A stretch of 64,000 nucleotides of DNA, taken from contig MSED01000004.1 in assembly GCA_002099365.1 (NCBI GenBank), forward strand, positions 620,001 through 684,000, given 5' to 3'. Below, piece after piece: positions 1 through 11,600 of this stretch. Under the pieces are notes generated by a model that had not been told where the DNA came from, ran no database searches, and saw nothing but the letters and a program-made list of their open reading frames with translations. Numbering within the stretch: position 1 is the stretch's first letter; every line of letters begins with the position of its first letter. The position numbers and the translations under genes are program-made. This DNA is from Phialophora verrucosa (taxonomy: Eukaryota > Ascomycota > Eurotiomycetes > Chaetothyriales > Herpotrichiellaceae).

Positions 1-102
1 ACCAAAGCACAGCATCCAAGCGCGAATAACAACCACAGATAGCGAAAGACAGGTAGTATCCCACTAGAACTCGCCCAGCTCGGCTTTTTGTGTATCGTGT
101 TG

Positions 103-1594
103 TTACATGGTCATCTTGATATCTCCATTCTCTTTTTCGCTTTCACGTGGCGCCAGGGTCTCGCTTCGCACCGTTTCGCTTCTTGGTCCTCCATCACGGC
201 TCTCAATTTCCATTTTTCCACCGGCAAATTCTTGTTGCTGCTGCGGGTGTTGCTCGCCATCCCTTCTCCGCCCAAGCTTTTCGCACCATCCTTCGGCGCT
301 GACTAAAGTATCGTTGACCACGCGGCTAACCTGAGTCATCATATCCAGTCCTTCCTGTGCCAGTACCATGACTCGCCTCCCGCTCCTAGCGGCCTCTGAT
401 GCGTTGGTGTTCGCAGATCCACCCTCACCGCCTTCCATGTTCGCCAGGCTGAATCGTTGAGGTAGACTTGTGAGATGTCTGTGGACAAGATCTCGCGCGT
501 TTTGAGGCAATGCGCCTCCAGCATAGTTGGACACAATCCCGACGACGTGCTTTAGAGTCTGCAAAACATCCGCCTTGAGGGCCGCAATGCGAGCGGACAG
601 GGCTGCTTGCCTCCTCTCTTCCTGCGTTTGAGTCATGTTGGCCACGGACATGGTCGGTGGCTGTTCTCCAGGAGTAAGTCCTTCGTCCCATCTCTCGAGT
701 AAATTCCTGAGGTTCTGAATAGCTTCACCCAGGTGGCCATTCGCCCATCGGAGCCAGCTCAAACAGTACTTCAGACTTCTGATTGATTCTTCGCTCATAG
801 CAACACCCAAGCCGCTGGTTGACACGACAAGCTGTTGTCGCCAGCCTGGAGGGGGTTGACGGTCATCACGGCGGTGAAGGAGGACCTGTTGTTCACTGTA
901 GGGCGGCGAGCGATCACCAGCATTGTAGGCGGGAAGAGTCTCGGAATAGGTCATCTCAGAACTCGATCGGCGCGCGCCGTCAGGGGCGATGTCTGTGTAG
1001 CCCTTTTCCACGTCTGAGTTCTTGTTTGGCGATCTCCCGTCACGCTTGGGCTGCAATGCCCAGCGTAGCCCGGCTTCAGCACCTGATATTCTGGCCACGG
1101 TTCCAGCAATGGGTAAGCCGAGATTTCTCTCCGTCCACTCTGCGCCGGGTATATATGACTGGGTGGTCTTGTACGCGGATAGGGAGCCATCGATCAGTGG
1201 TCTTGTCCACGGATATTGGCTTGTGAATAGTCGTAGCAGGGGTTCAGATTGATGGTCACTAAAACTGGTACGTGTTTGCACGAGCGTAGGGGCCTGCTGG
1301 TGGGACTGTCTAGGGGAATGGAATTCTAGAGCCACATGTCAGTCGTACATCCAAGCGCATTCGCTGGCGGCCCCTACTCTGAGACAGGTTGTTGAGCGTC
1401 TCTGCAGCTTCCATGTCTTCAATTGACATGCCAGAGAGGACACTAGCTGCTCTGGTGGATCGGTCGTCAGATCGCATCATGTCGATGTCGATGGATGCTG
1501 GTTTCTGCGAGTCGCCGGAGGAACGATGGGCGGAGAGCGGAGGAGAGAAGGGAGGAGGTAGTGCATAGGGCGGGTTTGGCGACTGAGAGTCCAT
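103..1594 (-). CDS. OPI1: Opi1-family transcriptional regulator of phospholipid synthesis
   Basis: This encodes a probable Opi1-type regulator; in yeast Opi1 represses inositol/phospholipid genes and senses phosphatidic acid at the ER. Two exons fit: 1594-1378 and 1325-103, with a 52-nt intron (donor GTAGGG, branch CTGAC, acceptor CTAG), giving 479 aa. Opi1 hallmarks are visible. An N-terminal segment with SIEDMEAAETLNNL precedes a core with SGAEAGLRWALQ, and a later block reads SEESIRSLKYCLSWLRWANG, which matches my memory of fungal Opi1. The tail is rich in Gln and Glu. The start was placed at the ATG opening MDSQSPNPPYALPPP, because the codons upstream of it look unrelated to the family. 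No partner gene lies close by. The family call is seen plus recalled; the exact regulon here is inference. Confidence 0.85.
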
Positions 1595-3098
1595 GACAGG
1601 TGACGCGAGCGAGGTTAATGGAAATATTGGGCCAGCACTGAGCGGTAACGGGCAATGGATGAAGCGTGAATTCTGGTCTTTCCGCACGGAGAGGTACTCC
1701 TACATGGTCACCGAGTGTGAAGTATCGTGTAGTAAATGCGAAATGTCTCTGTCAAGTGATGTATAGGCATAGAGAAAGCGACAACAGCAGTAGCTATAAA
1801 ACTAGACCCTGAGCAGTGGTGTGCGTAGCGGCGGGCTCCTGTGAAAGTGAGAAGAGGTGATGATGAGGATCTGCGGTAAAGATTGATCACATGCTCCAAC
1901 TTGGAATTTCCAACAGCCGAACGAACTGCAACTCTCCTCACTTGCACTGCGCCCCTGATTGGCTGAATGAGCTGTTGAGGCCCTGAAATCGGGCGGCATC
2001 CGCCCGCTGTTCCTGGGGGCCCTGGAACTCGGGGGGTTTCTGCTGCTTCGTTTCTTTTTCGACGCCGTAATGACAGGATAAGAGTGATCGGATTCGCGGC
2101 GCTATGTGTGCTTTGAGGAGGGGAGGTCGAATGGCAGATTATTCATAACGCGTAAATGCGAGTTATCTCCCATCCCCTCTCCGTCGCCGTGCGGCCATCA
2201 GTCCGTCGTATCCTGCGTCCTCTTATCTCTAACATGTGTGCATGTGCACCATTTCCACGCTCGTTGCCACTGCCACATGCTCGCGATAGTATCATCTTCT
2301 TATGTCATCTCCACTGGCTCCAGTTTATCTCTTTGCAGTGCGGACAAGCATGTGCTTCTTTACTTTCTGGTCGTCTGCCCGTACAATTTCTAGTCACCCC
2401 AGTCGGACAAACTCGGCTGGCACTTTACCATGGGAGCGGCCGGCGAATCGTTGATCCGGTGATATATTGCAAGCGTTGAAAAGGCCATGTTGAACTCATA
2501 GTAATTCTCTTTAGGAACTTGATTGATTCCTTGTTTGTATATTGTACAGGGGCATATGACTACTGGGCTGGTACGGCGCAAACTAGCAAACCGATATACA
2601 GCTCGTCGACGTTGATGATCCCCGCCGCTAGCGGCACTCCTGTGCTCGAGTCGCGGCACATTCCTCTTCCACCCTTGTCTTCTGTCAAGCCGTGGTCATG
2701 TGTTCCTATTCAACCATTTCAGTGTCGCAAGCCTGAAGACTCACACGACTGCGTAATGGGAAGTAAAGCATGAGCCATACAAAAAGCTCGCTCACGCTGA
2801 TCCATATCGTGTGGCCCAGCATCTGCCTCTACCTGCACCTGCACGTTGAGCCCCGCCCCAGTGCCAGGGCCTCGCCCTCAGCCCTCCGAGCAAACCGGCG
2901 ACAATGAGATCATGAACCCACCGAACTGTTGGTACTTTTTCATATCTTGGCGGGCGTGAGATCCTTGGTCTTGAAAGCCCGTAACGCCGCAAGTTCTTTT
3001 CCCAGCGTTGCAAGCTACGCGGGAGCCAGGCCGAGTGAACTGACCCAGGAGCGAGGGCGATCGGATGGTTTCTCAATGAAGTGTCCGGGACTTGTCTC
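1595..3098. other. Intergenic region between OPI1-like and ERD2
   Basis: About 1.5 kb upstream of the OPI1-like start and downstream of the ERD2 stop. It holds only short unrelated ORFs on both strands. It should contain the OPI1 promoter and the ERD2 terminator, but I recognise no specific site or RNA gene. Confidence 0.5.
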
Positions 3099-4027
3099 CT
3101 AGACAGGGAGTTTGAAGGATTTGCCTTTGAGGACTCTGTTGGGTGGATGTTAGCATTTGTCTGAATCTTCATGCCTCCCTGGACAGCCAGGTTTCTGCAT
3201 GCTCCGTGGGAACGACACTCACTTTGTATAGTAGACCCAGAAAAAGTCCGAGTACAACACTGTCTGAATGATTCCTGCAACCACCGCGATGGGGTCAAAA
3301 TGTCCGTTCTCGGCAAACCAGCGATATATCCAATTCGGAATGTAGAGCGCGCGATAGATTCCCAACGCAAAGAGGTAGTGGGTGGTGATGGTCTCGGCCT
3401 CACCCGTCCTCTGCAGCATAAACAGTTGAGGTAATATAGCCACGGATTCCAACCAGATAGAAAACGCCCAGAGGATTTCGGGAATGGTGTAGCGATATGG
3501 GAAGAGGAGAGCGAGGACGGCACTGCCTCCGGTAAGGTACGAGACGCGGAAGGTGTCGAGATTCGGGTCGTGGGTGGGTTTGTAGTCATTGAGCATGACA
3601 TAGAGTGTGTAGAGAGAAGAGGAGAGGAAGATCAGCTTGAACATGGTATTCCAGGCGCTGTCGGTGAAAGTCCAAAAGAGGTCTGCATTTCACTTGGTCA
3701 GCGGTGGTGGTGGAAGGGGAGTCGGAGGACGGTCGTACCCAGGTACCGAGTCACGTAGACGAGGAAGTATAGCGCTTGGGTTTTGAAGGATATTCCTGAA
3801 CACGACTATGTCGGCCGCCAGTCAAATTAGTCGCAGTCCGAAAGGGAGGGGTGCGAGGCGGTATGCTAGGCTAGACGTACGTTCGAGACCTTCATCTTGT
3901 GCAGCAGGATGAAGATCGAGACCAGATGCGACAGGTCCGCTGCACCGGGGGGTTTCCGTCAGTAACATTGCGCGCCAATGAGAGAATCTGTCCGAGGGGT
4001 CATACCAAGTAACCGGAATAGATTCAT
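3099..4027 (-). CDS. ERD2: ER lumen protein-retaining (HDEL/KDEL) receptor
   Basis: This is the seven-pass receptor that captures escaped ER proteins in the Golgi and returns them by COPI vesicles. Five exons join in frame: 4027-4006, 3939-3881, 3805-3739, 3682-3223 and 3135-3099, giving 214 aa, the usual family length. The protein opens MNLFRLLADLSHLVSIF. It carries GISFKTQALYFLVY, TFRVSYL, WTFS-like LWAFSIWLESVAILPQL and QRTGEAETITTHYLFALG, then ends YYTKVLKGKSFKLPV. These are the conserved helices and ligand-pocket segments of ERD2. Introns are 66, 75, 56 and 87 nt with GT-AG ends. The third exon is set by an ATAG acceptor that restores the conserved SCSG. Identity is very secure; only small splice shifts are possible. 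Confidence 0.95.
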
Positions 4028-6111
4028 GATGGGCGACTCTCAACAAGGAACCAGCAGCTGCGTGCTGCGCGGATTGAAGATGTGTACAAAGATGGATCGA
4101 GCCCAGGGACGAGCGACCCTCGAGTGTGCGCAGAGTGCCTGGCAGTTGCGTCAAAACTAGAGTAGATGGTCAGGCAGGCGATGGATTTGGAGCTGAGAAT
4201 ATTCGTGCTGCGATCGTTGGATGGGAGTGAAATGTAAGATGCTGATTGTAGATGCGCAACATGCCAGCCTGTTCAACAACTTTTTGGGCGGAGGAGAGAC
4301 GACGCGCGCATTCAACGGGCATTCCTGATTGGTCGATGCACTCAATTTCCATTTCCAGCAGTGCGTCACTCAGTCTCGCGCCCCGTAAGCTCCGATTCTC
4401 GAGCTTCCCCTTTTCCTCCTGGGCTTAAACACCCAGCCCTAATACTGGATGCTACTGTAGTGTGCACAGTACTCAACCGAAGGCTATCTTGGATGTAATA
4501 TACGCGCAGTCGTGACTCGTTCCTGATCAGTTTGGCAAGCAAGTGCGAGGCCTCGGCACCACTCGAGGGACAGTAAAGGGCAGCATGCAGAAATGAGAAC
4601 ACCCGAGCCTTGCGCGCGAGAATCCCATCAGGATTCCTCCCTCCTCCTTCACTCCCACTCCTAGTAAATGTAGGTCTGGCAGTATAGCGACCACTTCAAA
4701 GCATCTTCCAGCCATATTCACCCATGAACATTCGTTCGGATATATTTTGAACAGTTCTAAAACCTGCTGCAATTCCTCAATGGCATCGGGTCAAACTAGT
4801 ACCGGGCTAGAAGGCGTGTCAGAGACGAATTGCTACGACAACGACTTCGACTTCAAATCCCACCTCCGACAGGAACGACCGCACTTTCCGACCGAATCGA
4901 ATGTACCTTACCGATATACGAAAACTTCCAGTTTGCCTACTTGACAAGTTCAAATCGGTGTTCATGAGAACACGAGATGGGAGTAGACCGGTGGCCACCG
5001 GATATAGCCCAATCAGAGAACTTTCGTCACAACCTCCCGTTCGAAACGAGGTTGTGACAGAGTTTTTGTCCTTATCGACAACCGTATTTTTGGGATGTGG
5101 GTGGGTGAAACTTCACTTCCGTGCCAAGATCGCGTTCAAGTGAAGGAGAAGTGAAAAGGAGGCACGTTTTCAAGAGACTCCACGACTTCGGTGAGTCCTG
5201 TAGCGACTCGCATGCCGTCTCTGCACGTATTGGAGCTGCGCATCCTTGCCGGTGATTGTACGAGTACCGTCTGCGGCGACGCGTTGTGCCGCTTACCGTG
5301 TTTATGCGGAGCAGTTCCCAAGCATTCTCACCACTGGGCGGCCTCGTGGCGAGGATGCGAGACATCGTCGGCGTTTCCTTCCCGAGGCTCAGGGGTCAAG
5401 ATCCAAGCGATGCCCAGCTTTTCAAATCGAGCCGCAACTCCATCCTCCTTACGCACACCGCAATTCAAGAAGCCTCGCGGAGGACTTGTTTGCTGGGATC
5501 CCACGATTTTAGCACTGGGGATTGTTTGTCTGGCTCGAATGTTGAAGAAGCGAACTACGCATGCTGGTCCGTAGCTACTCTACTTCTGTCGACACCAGTC
5601 TCCGCAGTGATGCTGAGGATTGCCCAGCTGCTGTTTCCTCCACAACCCAGGTCCGATCCATCCAGGCACCGAAGACCGTGACCCCTCGGCCCATTGCGTC
5701 CAGCTTTCTATGGACCAATGGCTAATGTAAAGCCGAAACCGAACAGCGCCTGTATTGTCCTCTCGTCATTCCAAACGCCCTGAAGCGTTCATTCATCATC
5801 GTGACAACTGCGAAAGACTTTTCTGTATCCCTCACCCTGCGCCCTGAAGACCCAAACCATAATGACCAACATGTCTCGTCAACCGAACGTTGTGCGAAAG
5901 AGGCCCAAAGAAAAAGTCGGTGCCTGGGTAAAGATGCGCAATTATAGGGATCTTCGGTCCTGCCAGGCCGGAAGCGGAAGCAAGGAACGAGGCATCCAAC
6001 GTCCTCAGATCATAAGCGCGACGAGCCCTCTCGGTAATTGTTCTGTAGACTTCACCAAGATAAATGCTGATTGCGTCGCCCGAAAGCATTGAATAGCGCC
6101 ACTGCTGAGCC
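4028..6111. other. Intergenic region with no recognised gene
   Basis: Roughly 2.1 kb between ERD2 and the HHCC zinc-binding gene, whose 3' end faces ERD2's promoter. Overlapping ORFs of 60-145 codons occur in several frames without family resemblance or matching splice structure. The only structured element I noted is an 11-bp inverted repeat at 5026-5058. Confidence 0.45.
5026..5058. repeat. Perfect 11-bp inverted repeat with 11-nt spacer
   Basis: GTCACAACCTC at 5026-5036 is followed by 11 nt and then its exact reverse complement GAGGTTGTGAC at 5048-5058. The spacer contains the small palindrome TTCGAA. It could form a hairpin in RNA or act as a dyad binding site; no function can be assigned. 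Confidence 0.7.
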
Positions 6112-7681
6112 TCACATGTAATGTGCGTCGACCTTGCCGTCGTATGTCGATCTTGCTGATACATGCCCATGTGGTTGAGACAGTGGCGATGATGTAAATG
6201 CGTTTGAAGTTCCATTAGTAGTTCCATAGGCGTTGAGAGAGGAGAAGTTGATACCCGGCGGATTGGCATTGGTACAGCTTATGGGCATCTGGGATATCGT
6301 GTTGTACGGGTCGTGACGACTGATCGTATTCTGCGTAGTCGTTGGAGATACGTGTGCGCTCCCTGTCTGCGGTTGTATTGGTGTCATCCAGCGGTTCTGC
6401 TGTTGAAAAGTCGGGGTGGTCTTGAATCCTGCTGTCTGAAGAGGCAAGCTGGCATTGGTCACCGCGATCCCGCTCACCCTCGAGTTCTTTCTCGACCTGG
6501 CCGTTGAGTACGTTTCCGGAGACTGAACCTCTGTGTTCGCCTTTGGACTCTTGACTGACTCCGGCGGCGAGTTGCGGCTGGTTCCCCGTCTCACCTGGCA
6601 GGTAGGACAAAGCTTGACGAACCGCGAGATGAGCTCTTTTGGCACCCTGAATACGCACGATTAGCATACCCTCGCCAGCCTTTTCAAAGGATCGTAAGCC
6701 CTACCACGAGTATACTTTTCTGACCTGGGCAGAGGTCTTGTCGCGGCCGCCATGCTGGCATTGTTTGTGTGCTTTGGTCAGAATCTTGAACAATTTTTCT
6801 CGTACAGCCACTGGCTTGCCTTCGTGGCAAATTTTTTTAAGATGCTGGTGTCGGTTAGTGCTATATCCTCCGAACAGTTGGCCGTGACTCACGTCTGGTA
6901 TCTTGCCCTCTTTTGGTTCCAGCGTAAACATCTTCTTCACCCAGAATCTGTAAAGCAGTATCAGCGACACCGCGCCCTCAATCCAGAGTCAGCCCTGTGG
7001 GCAGTTGAGCAACCGACCTGAACTGTGCGGATTCTATTGAGGTCGTCTTCTTGTCAATGAGGACATGTTTAATGTTCGCGGCTCTGCGAGCATGGATCAA
7101 AGCTTTGTCCTGTTTCTTGGGCGACAAGTCCTGGACGTAGCTGAAGTCACCATATCAGCATCCCCTTCCCCAGCGACGCACGCCACTCACCGTTTCATCA
7201 GTTCATCAAACTCGTGGACATCCGGGTACCCATCGAGGGGCGGGACAACCGGCTCCGATAGCATCGTGTCCTGATTTGGCGAATCCTGGCACTCTGTACC
7301 ATCCATGGAGCTGTAGTCTCGAGGAGAAGCAAGCCGTTGATGGTGCGACGACGTCCGGTGTGTGGAGGAGCTGACGTAGTGGGACGGGTAGGTACGTGAT
7401 TGAGAAGGGAGAGTGGGGGGGATTCGTGTGTTTGCAAGAGAGTACTGGAATTGATGTCCAGAGGTGGCAGGCATATAGAAGGGACTTGTTGAGGTTCCTT
7501 GACTTGGAGCATAGTTTGGTGAGTAGGGCGAACATTGTGAATTGACAGTCTGATACTGAACCTGACCGTTGCCGTAGAGGTAGCTGAGGCCGTCGCCATT
7601 GGAATAATGGGACATCGCGAGGTGCTGATTATATGGGAAGGAATTGTAATCCTGACTGCTTCGTGGCGCATACTCGGTCAT
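6112..7681 (-). CDS. Protein with integrase-type HHCC zinc-binding domain
   Basis: Five exons fit: 7681-7191, 7140-7018, 6947-6893, 6844-6705 and 6646-6112, giving 447 aa. The N-terminal 160 residues are low complexity (Ser, Tyr, Gln, Pro). The conserved core at about residues 165-290 holds KKMFTLEP, CHEGKPVAVREKLFKIL and a putative zinc site H249-x4-H254-x28-C283-x2-C286 in HKQCQHGG...LCPTC. That spacing resembles the H2C2 zinc-binding domain preceding retroviral-type integrase cores. No DDE catalytic core, reverse transcriptase or LTR follows, and introns interrupt the domain, so this looks like a host gene. The Ser/Thr/Asn-rich tail ends at TAA/TAG-type stop 6112. The 48-nt third intron is a multiple of three and is open in frame. 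Role unknown; DNA or RNA binding is inference. Confidence 0.7.
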
Positions 7682-8401
7682 TTCTGGAAGTGCAACAATT
7701 GATAGAAGGCCAGTCAAACACAATCGAAGCGGATGAATACAGACACAGCGTTGGGACCACGGAATCTGTCACTGCTGTCAAAAAGGAAGGAATATGACAA
7801 GTTCGAGGCTCGCAGTCGTTGCTGTCGGCCTGTTTTTGCCTGTTTCAGTGCGTTCCAGATACCTCCGTCGGATGGAGGCAGTGAATGAGCGGAGGAGAAG
7901 AGCAGTTGAGAACGACAAAGGGTTGTTCAGGGTGCAAAGCTGAAGTAGCTGAAGTGGGAAGGAGGTTTGGAGGTCAAGAATCCAAGACGAATGGTTGTTC
8001 AGTCGCTGGACAGGAGATCAAGAATAGAGTAGAAGGTGGGATAAGATGCTGAGGGATCGACTACAGCAAGGTGCGAACTTGATATCGACACTGAAGGGTC
8101 CACGAACAAGCCAGAGGCACATCCTGTGTGCTGGACAACTCCCCACTGCGGCAGGGATTAGGGGCCCGCCGTCGTCCTTATGCGGAGATGCAACCAAAGG
8201 GAGACAGAACCAGACAAAGAATGAGGCCTGCCTAAAGACGAGAAGGATCCTGGAGCGGGGGAGGGCGAGGCAAAGATGGCAAAGCGGAGTGGGCAAGCAA
8301 AGACTCGTCCTGGAGAGGATGCACGAGGAACATACGAGGCGTTACTCACAGCAAAGGTGGCAAGGCTTGGTCACTCGATGCGCTTTGTGGACCTGGCGGG
8401 A
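7682..8401. other. Upstream region of the HHCC gene
   Basis: This lies 5' of the minus-strand start at 7681 and is the likely promoter and 5' UTR. A plus-strand ORF of 176 codons overlaps 8046-8576, but its composition (Arg, Gln and Ser rich, no domain) looks like a shadow rather than a gene. Confidence 0.4.
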
Positions 8402-8623
8402 TCAATCTTCGTCTCCGGCCGCCTCGACTGTGAGCTTAGTCTCGCGCCGGTCGTTCATCTCCTGCATTTCGTCATCGGATCGTGCCGTAGTCGCCTCCGT
8501 AGAAGTGGCTTGCCCCATGCACATCATAAGCGCCTTTCGACCTGAAGGCAGCCGTCGTCTCGCACCAGAACCGTGAGAGCCAGCGTAAAAGAAAGACACA
8601 TTGCGCCTCCCTTGACGAAACAT
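8402..8623 (-). CDS. Small hypothetical protein (73 aa)
   Basis: A short ORF from an ATG at 8623 reads MFRQGRRNVSFFYAGSHGSG and ends in an acidic, charged tail TVEAAGDED. The mixture of a basic N-terminal half and a Glu/Asp-rich C-terminal half looks more like coding sequence than the surrounding ORFs. No domain, signal peptide or neighbour relation supports it. It could also be one exon of a longer gene. Translation is uncertain. Confidence 0.35.
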   Translation of the reverse strand: MFRQGRRNVSFFYAGSHGSGARRRLPSGRKALMMCMGQATSTEATTARSDDEMQEMNDRRETKLTVEAAGDED

Positions 8624-11600
8624 GGGAGGTTGACTTTTCACGAAGGCATCAACAGGTTACGCTGGCAGCGATTGAGCCGGCAACCGTAGACCGACCGGGG
8701 TTTGGGCACTCAAGCAGAATCTGCCTCAGCCCGCCCAACTTGGTTTGCACTGATCCTCGCTGGCATACGTCCATGCAGACCTCAACGGCTCGACTCCAGG
8801 ATCCTGCGCAGCCAGAGGGGCCGCCTTGGATCGAGCCCGAGACAACTAGCCAAATCCGGCGTGCTGTATTCGAGGTGACTGTACCTGGTACGTCGATCAA
8901 GGCGGCCGCACCAAGGAGCCTGGATCCTAGGTCTCCAGTTTCTTTCAGGAGACAGGTTGATTGCACTGACAGGGGTGCCCGTACACAGTAGTCTTGTGAG
9001 ACGTCCGAAGAGGCATAGACCCAGCAGCCTCCAAGAGCCTGCACTCGGCAATCTCGTCTCAGTTCGCGAGGTCAAGCCATGGTAGCGTACCCGAAGTATA
9101 ATGAACAAGATCGGATTCAAGTAATCGGTATGTGCCCACGAGTATAACGCACCAGGTGCGCTAGCTTGTGCATATGTTGTTTGCTATGGTCATCGGAAGG
9201 GGAACTGCGGAAACCACAAGAAGTCAATGCCGTGGCTTCGATTCCGGCGCCACCAGCGCAGTCTCGATCCTGGCCACGTGACTCCAAATCACGTGCAGGA
9301 GCCTGCAATCTACCCGTCTACCTAGGACTCGTACTGTGTGGAAAGGTCACCGACAGCTCCCCCTGAGCACAGCACTCGACGTCCACATCGAATACCGCGC
9401 TGCACCCAACCGACTCTCACATTCTGTGCATAATCTCGCATGAGCGACGTAACCTCGTCGAGATCTGGTTGTGGCTTCAGCTTGAGCTCACATTTTCAAA
9501 GAACATTCACAGGCAGCTCACCAGTCCTGCTGCGGGTTCGCGACGAGACCAGCTCACAAGCTCGACAGGATGGAGTAGCGAGGATCAGTCGCTCTTCTTG
9601 ATGTCCGATGCACCTCCGACCTGGAAAAATGCACGCCGCTTTGCCTCCAGCCTGCCCCAGTAACTGTCGAATCCCTGCCTCTGCAGATTGCTCTGCCTGC
9701 CGGAGGGCAATGCCGGGTCGCTTCTATTTGCTCCAATCGCCAACCACTGGTTGAGGTACGGAGGCAAACAAGTTAAACCACGCGACCTTCCGCAGCCCCT
9801 ACGACAATCACATCGTGGAAGCCTTTTCCACGCGAGATCTTTCAGCACGGCATCAACCACCGACAAGACATGATTTCAGCGGGAGTATGCCTGGAGACCT
9901 GTCGTTGTACCTGTCGGTAGCAAACACGCATATCATTGCCTCCGTGGAGCCGAGTACATTGCCCATGTGTTGCCCAATCAGGAGGACCGACTCGGACTTG
10001 CCACTGGGACATGCCACGTGGACAGACGCCATCAGCAAATGCCGAGTGCGAGAGCATCGCCAACAGTTATACCGACACAGGGTAACACACAACTAACCTG
10101 CTGGTGTGTCCCACTCATAAGACGGTCAAGCTGATTGGCCTGCTGTACCTGCCTCGATCCGGTGGCGTCCACAGACACTCTGGCCGAAGTTGGTTACGCG
10201 CAGGTCGGCGCTCTCTCGTTCACATATCGGTATGGAAGTCGAAGATCTTCTTCCCAGATCTTGATGTCTATCTAGTGTGTGGAGTCAAGCCACTGTCTCA
10301 GCCTGATACTATCTTTCTCTCCTTACTATTACAGGTACAGCTGCGAAGTTCGATCCCCGTCTTTCCGCTTGTTTGTTTGCACAGCCGAAGAGGGGCTCAA
10401 CACGACTCGTTACCCCAAAAAACCAGTGCATCTTTCAGAGTCAACGAATCTCGCCAACAATAAGCCGACCGGCGTGGTTGGTGACGGTCTTACAGTCGAG
10501 ATACATGCGCCGGACGGATTCCGTTAGTCGCACAGCCTGATGCTGGGCCTCATTCACTGGCCCGGCAACCTCTCATGGGGTCTCCTCCTGCAGCCTACGA
10601 CGATTGAGTGGCTCGGTTTCTTCAAGTCTTCCGCTTATAAGTCATCCACTTATTGGCTCGTGGTGGGTGCCCGAAGGAGGCTATGCCGCTGGCCGTAATA
10701 CGCCTGGGACTTTCCTCACATGAGCAGTCTGCGCCTTGCTGAATGACAATGTTAATTGGTCGAGAGTGCAAAATACTTGAGGGATATTCAGGTGCGCGTA
10801 GCCCATCTATATGACTTCGGAAACGCGCATGTCAAGAGTTGTATTCGCCCTTCGAAAGACCTTCGCCCAGCTGACGACCACAATCATACATGTGGTAGAC
10901 CGAGACGACGTCATCCTGAGGCACGATTGCTCAACACCTCGGCGCGCAAGTCATGCAGGGTCATCAGACTACCTGTGCTGGTCCCTGGAGGGATGAGCGG
11001 TGAGTGAGGACCGCTCGACCGTTTTGCACAATACGGCTCGTCCCACATCTTCAATCGCCATTCGTTCAAGAACCTCGTCCATCCGAGTCCGTCTCGCTTC
11101 GTGCACGCGTTCGCTGCTCAGAGAATGCCCCAATTGGGGAGGCTTTGTCTAAGTTAGGCCCCTGTGATCCTCGGAAATCGCTGCTGGATTTGTTCTAGAC
11201 GACTCGAAATAATTGTTGAGGTTTCTGCCTCAAGGGGGAACCAGCCCACTATCTTCTGCCACGTTGGAAACCCAACGCCTCTGTGAGTCTCTTTCTGCCA
11301 ATTGTCCTGAAGGGTTACCCTCTCCGTCCCCCAGATGCGGATGCCCATTGTTTGTGAGCTGTAAGCAACCCCCGGGGAAAGTTGTACACAGGATGGCCAG
11401 AGCGACAGCCTGCCACAAACACAAGCCGAGCCTTGATGAGCCACAGCATGGTCGGTCGGAGCTCTCTGATTTCCAATGATCTTCTGCTCAAATCCCGCTA
11501 GCTCGGCGTCGAGGCATAGCACAGAAGCAGTTGCGGTTCAAAGGACGCCGCCGACGGACTTGAAGCAGCGCGGCAGATGTACGACATATGCACTGGCAAA

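Noticed and set aside
8046..8576. 176-codon plus-strand ORF
   Set aside because: No domain, composition dominated by Arg, Gln and Ser, and antisense to a shorter ORF with more protein-like composition.
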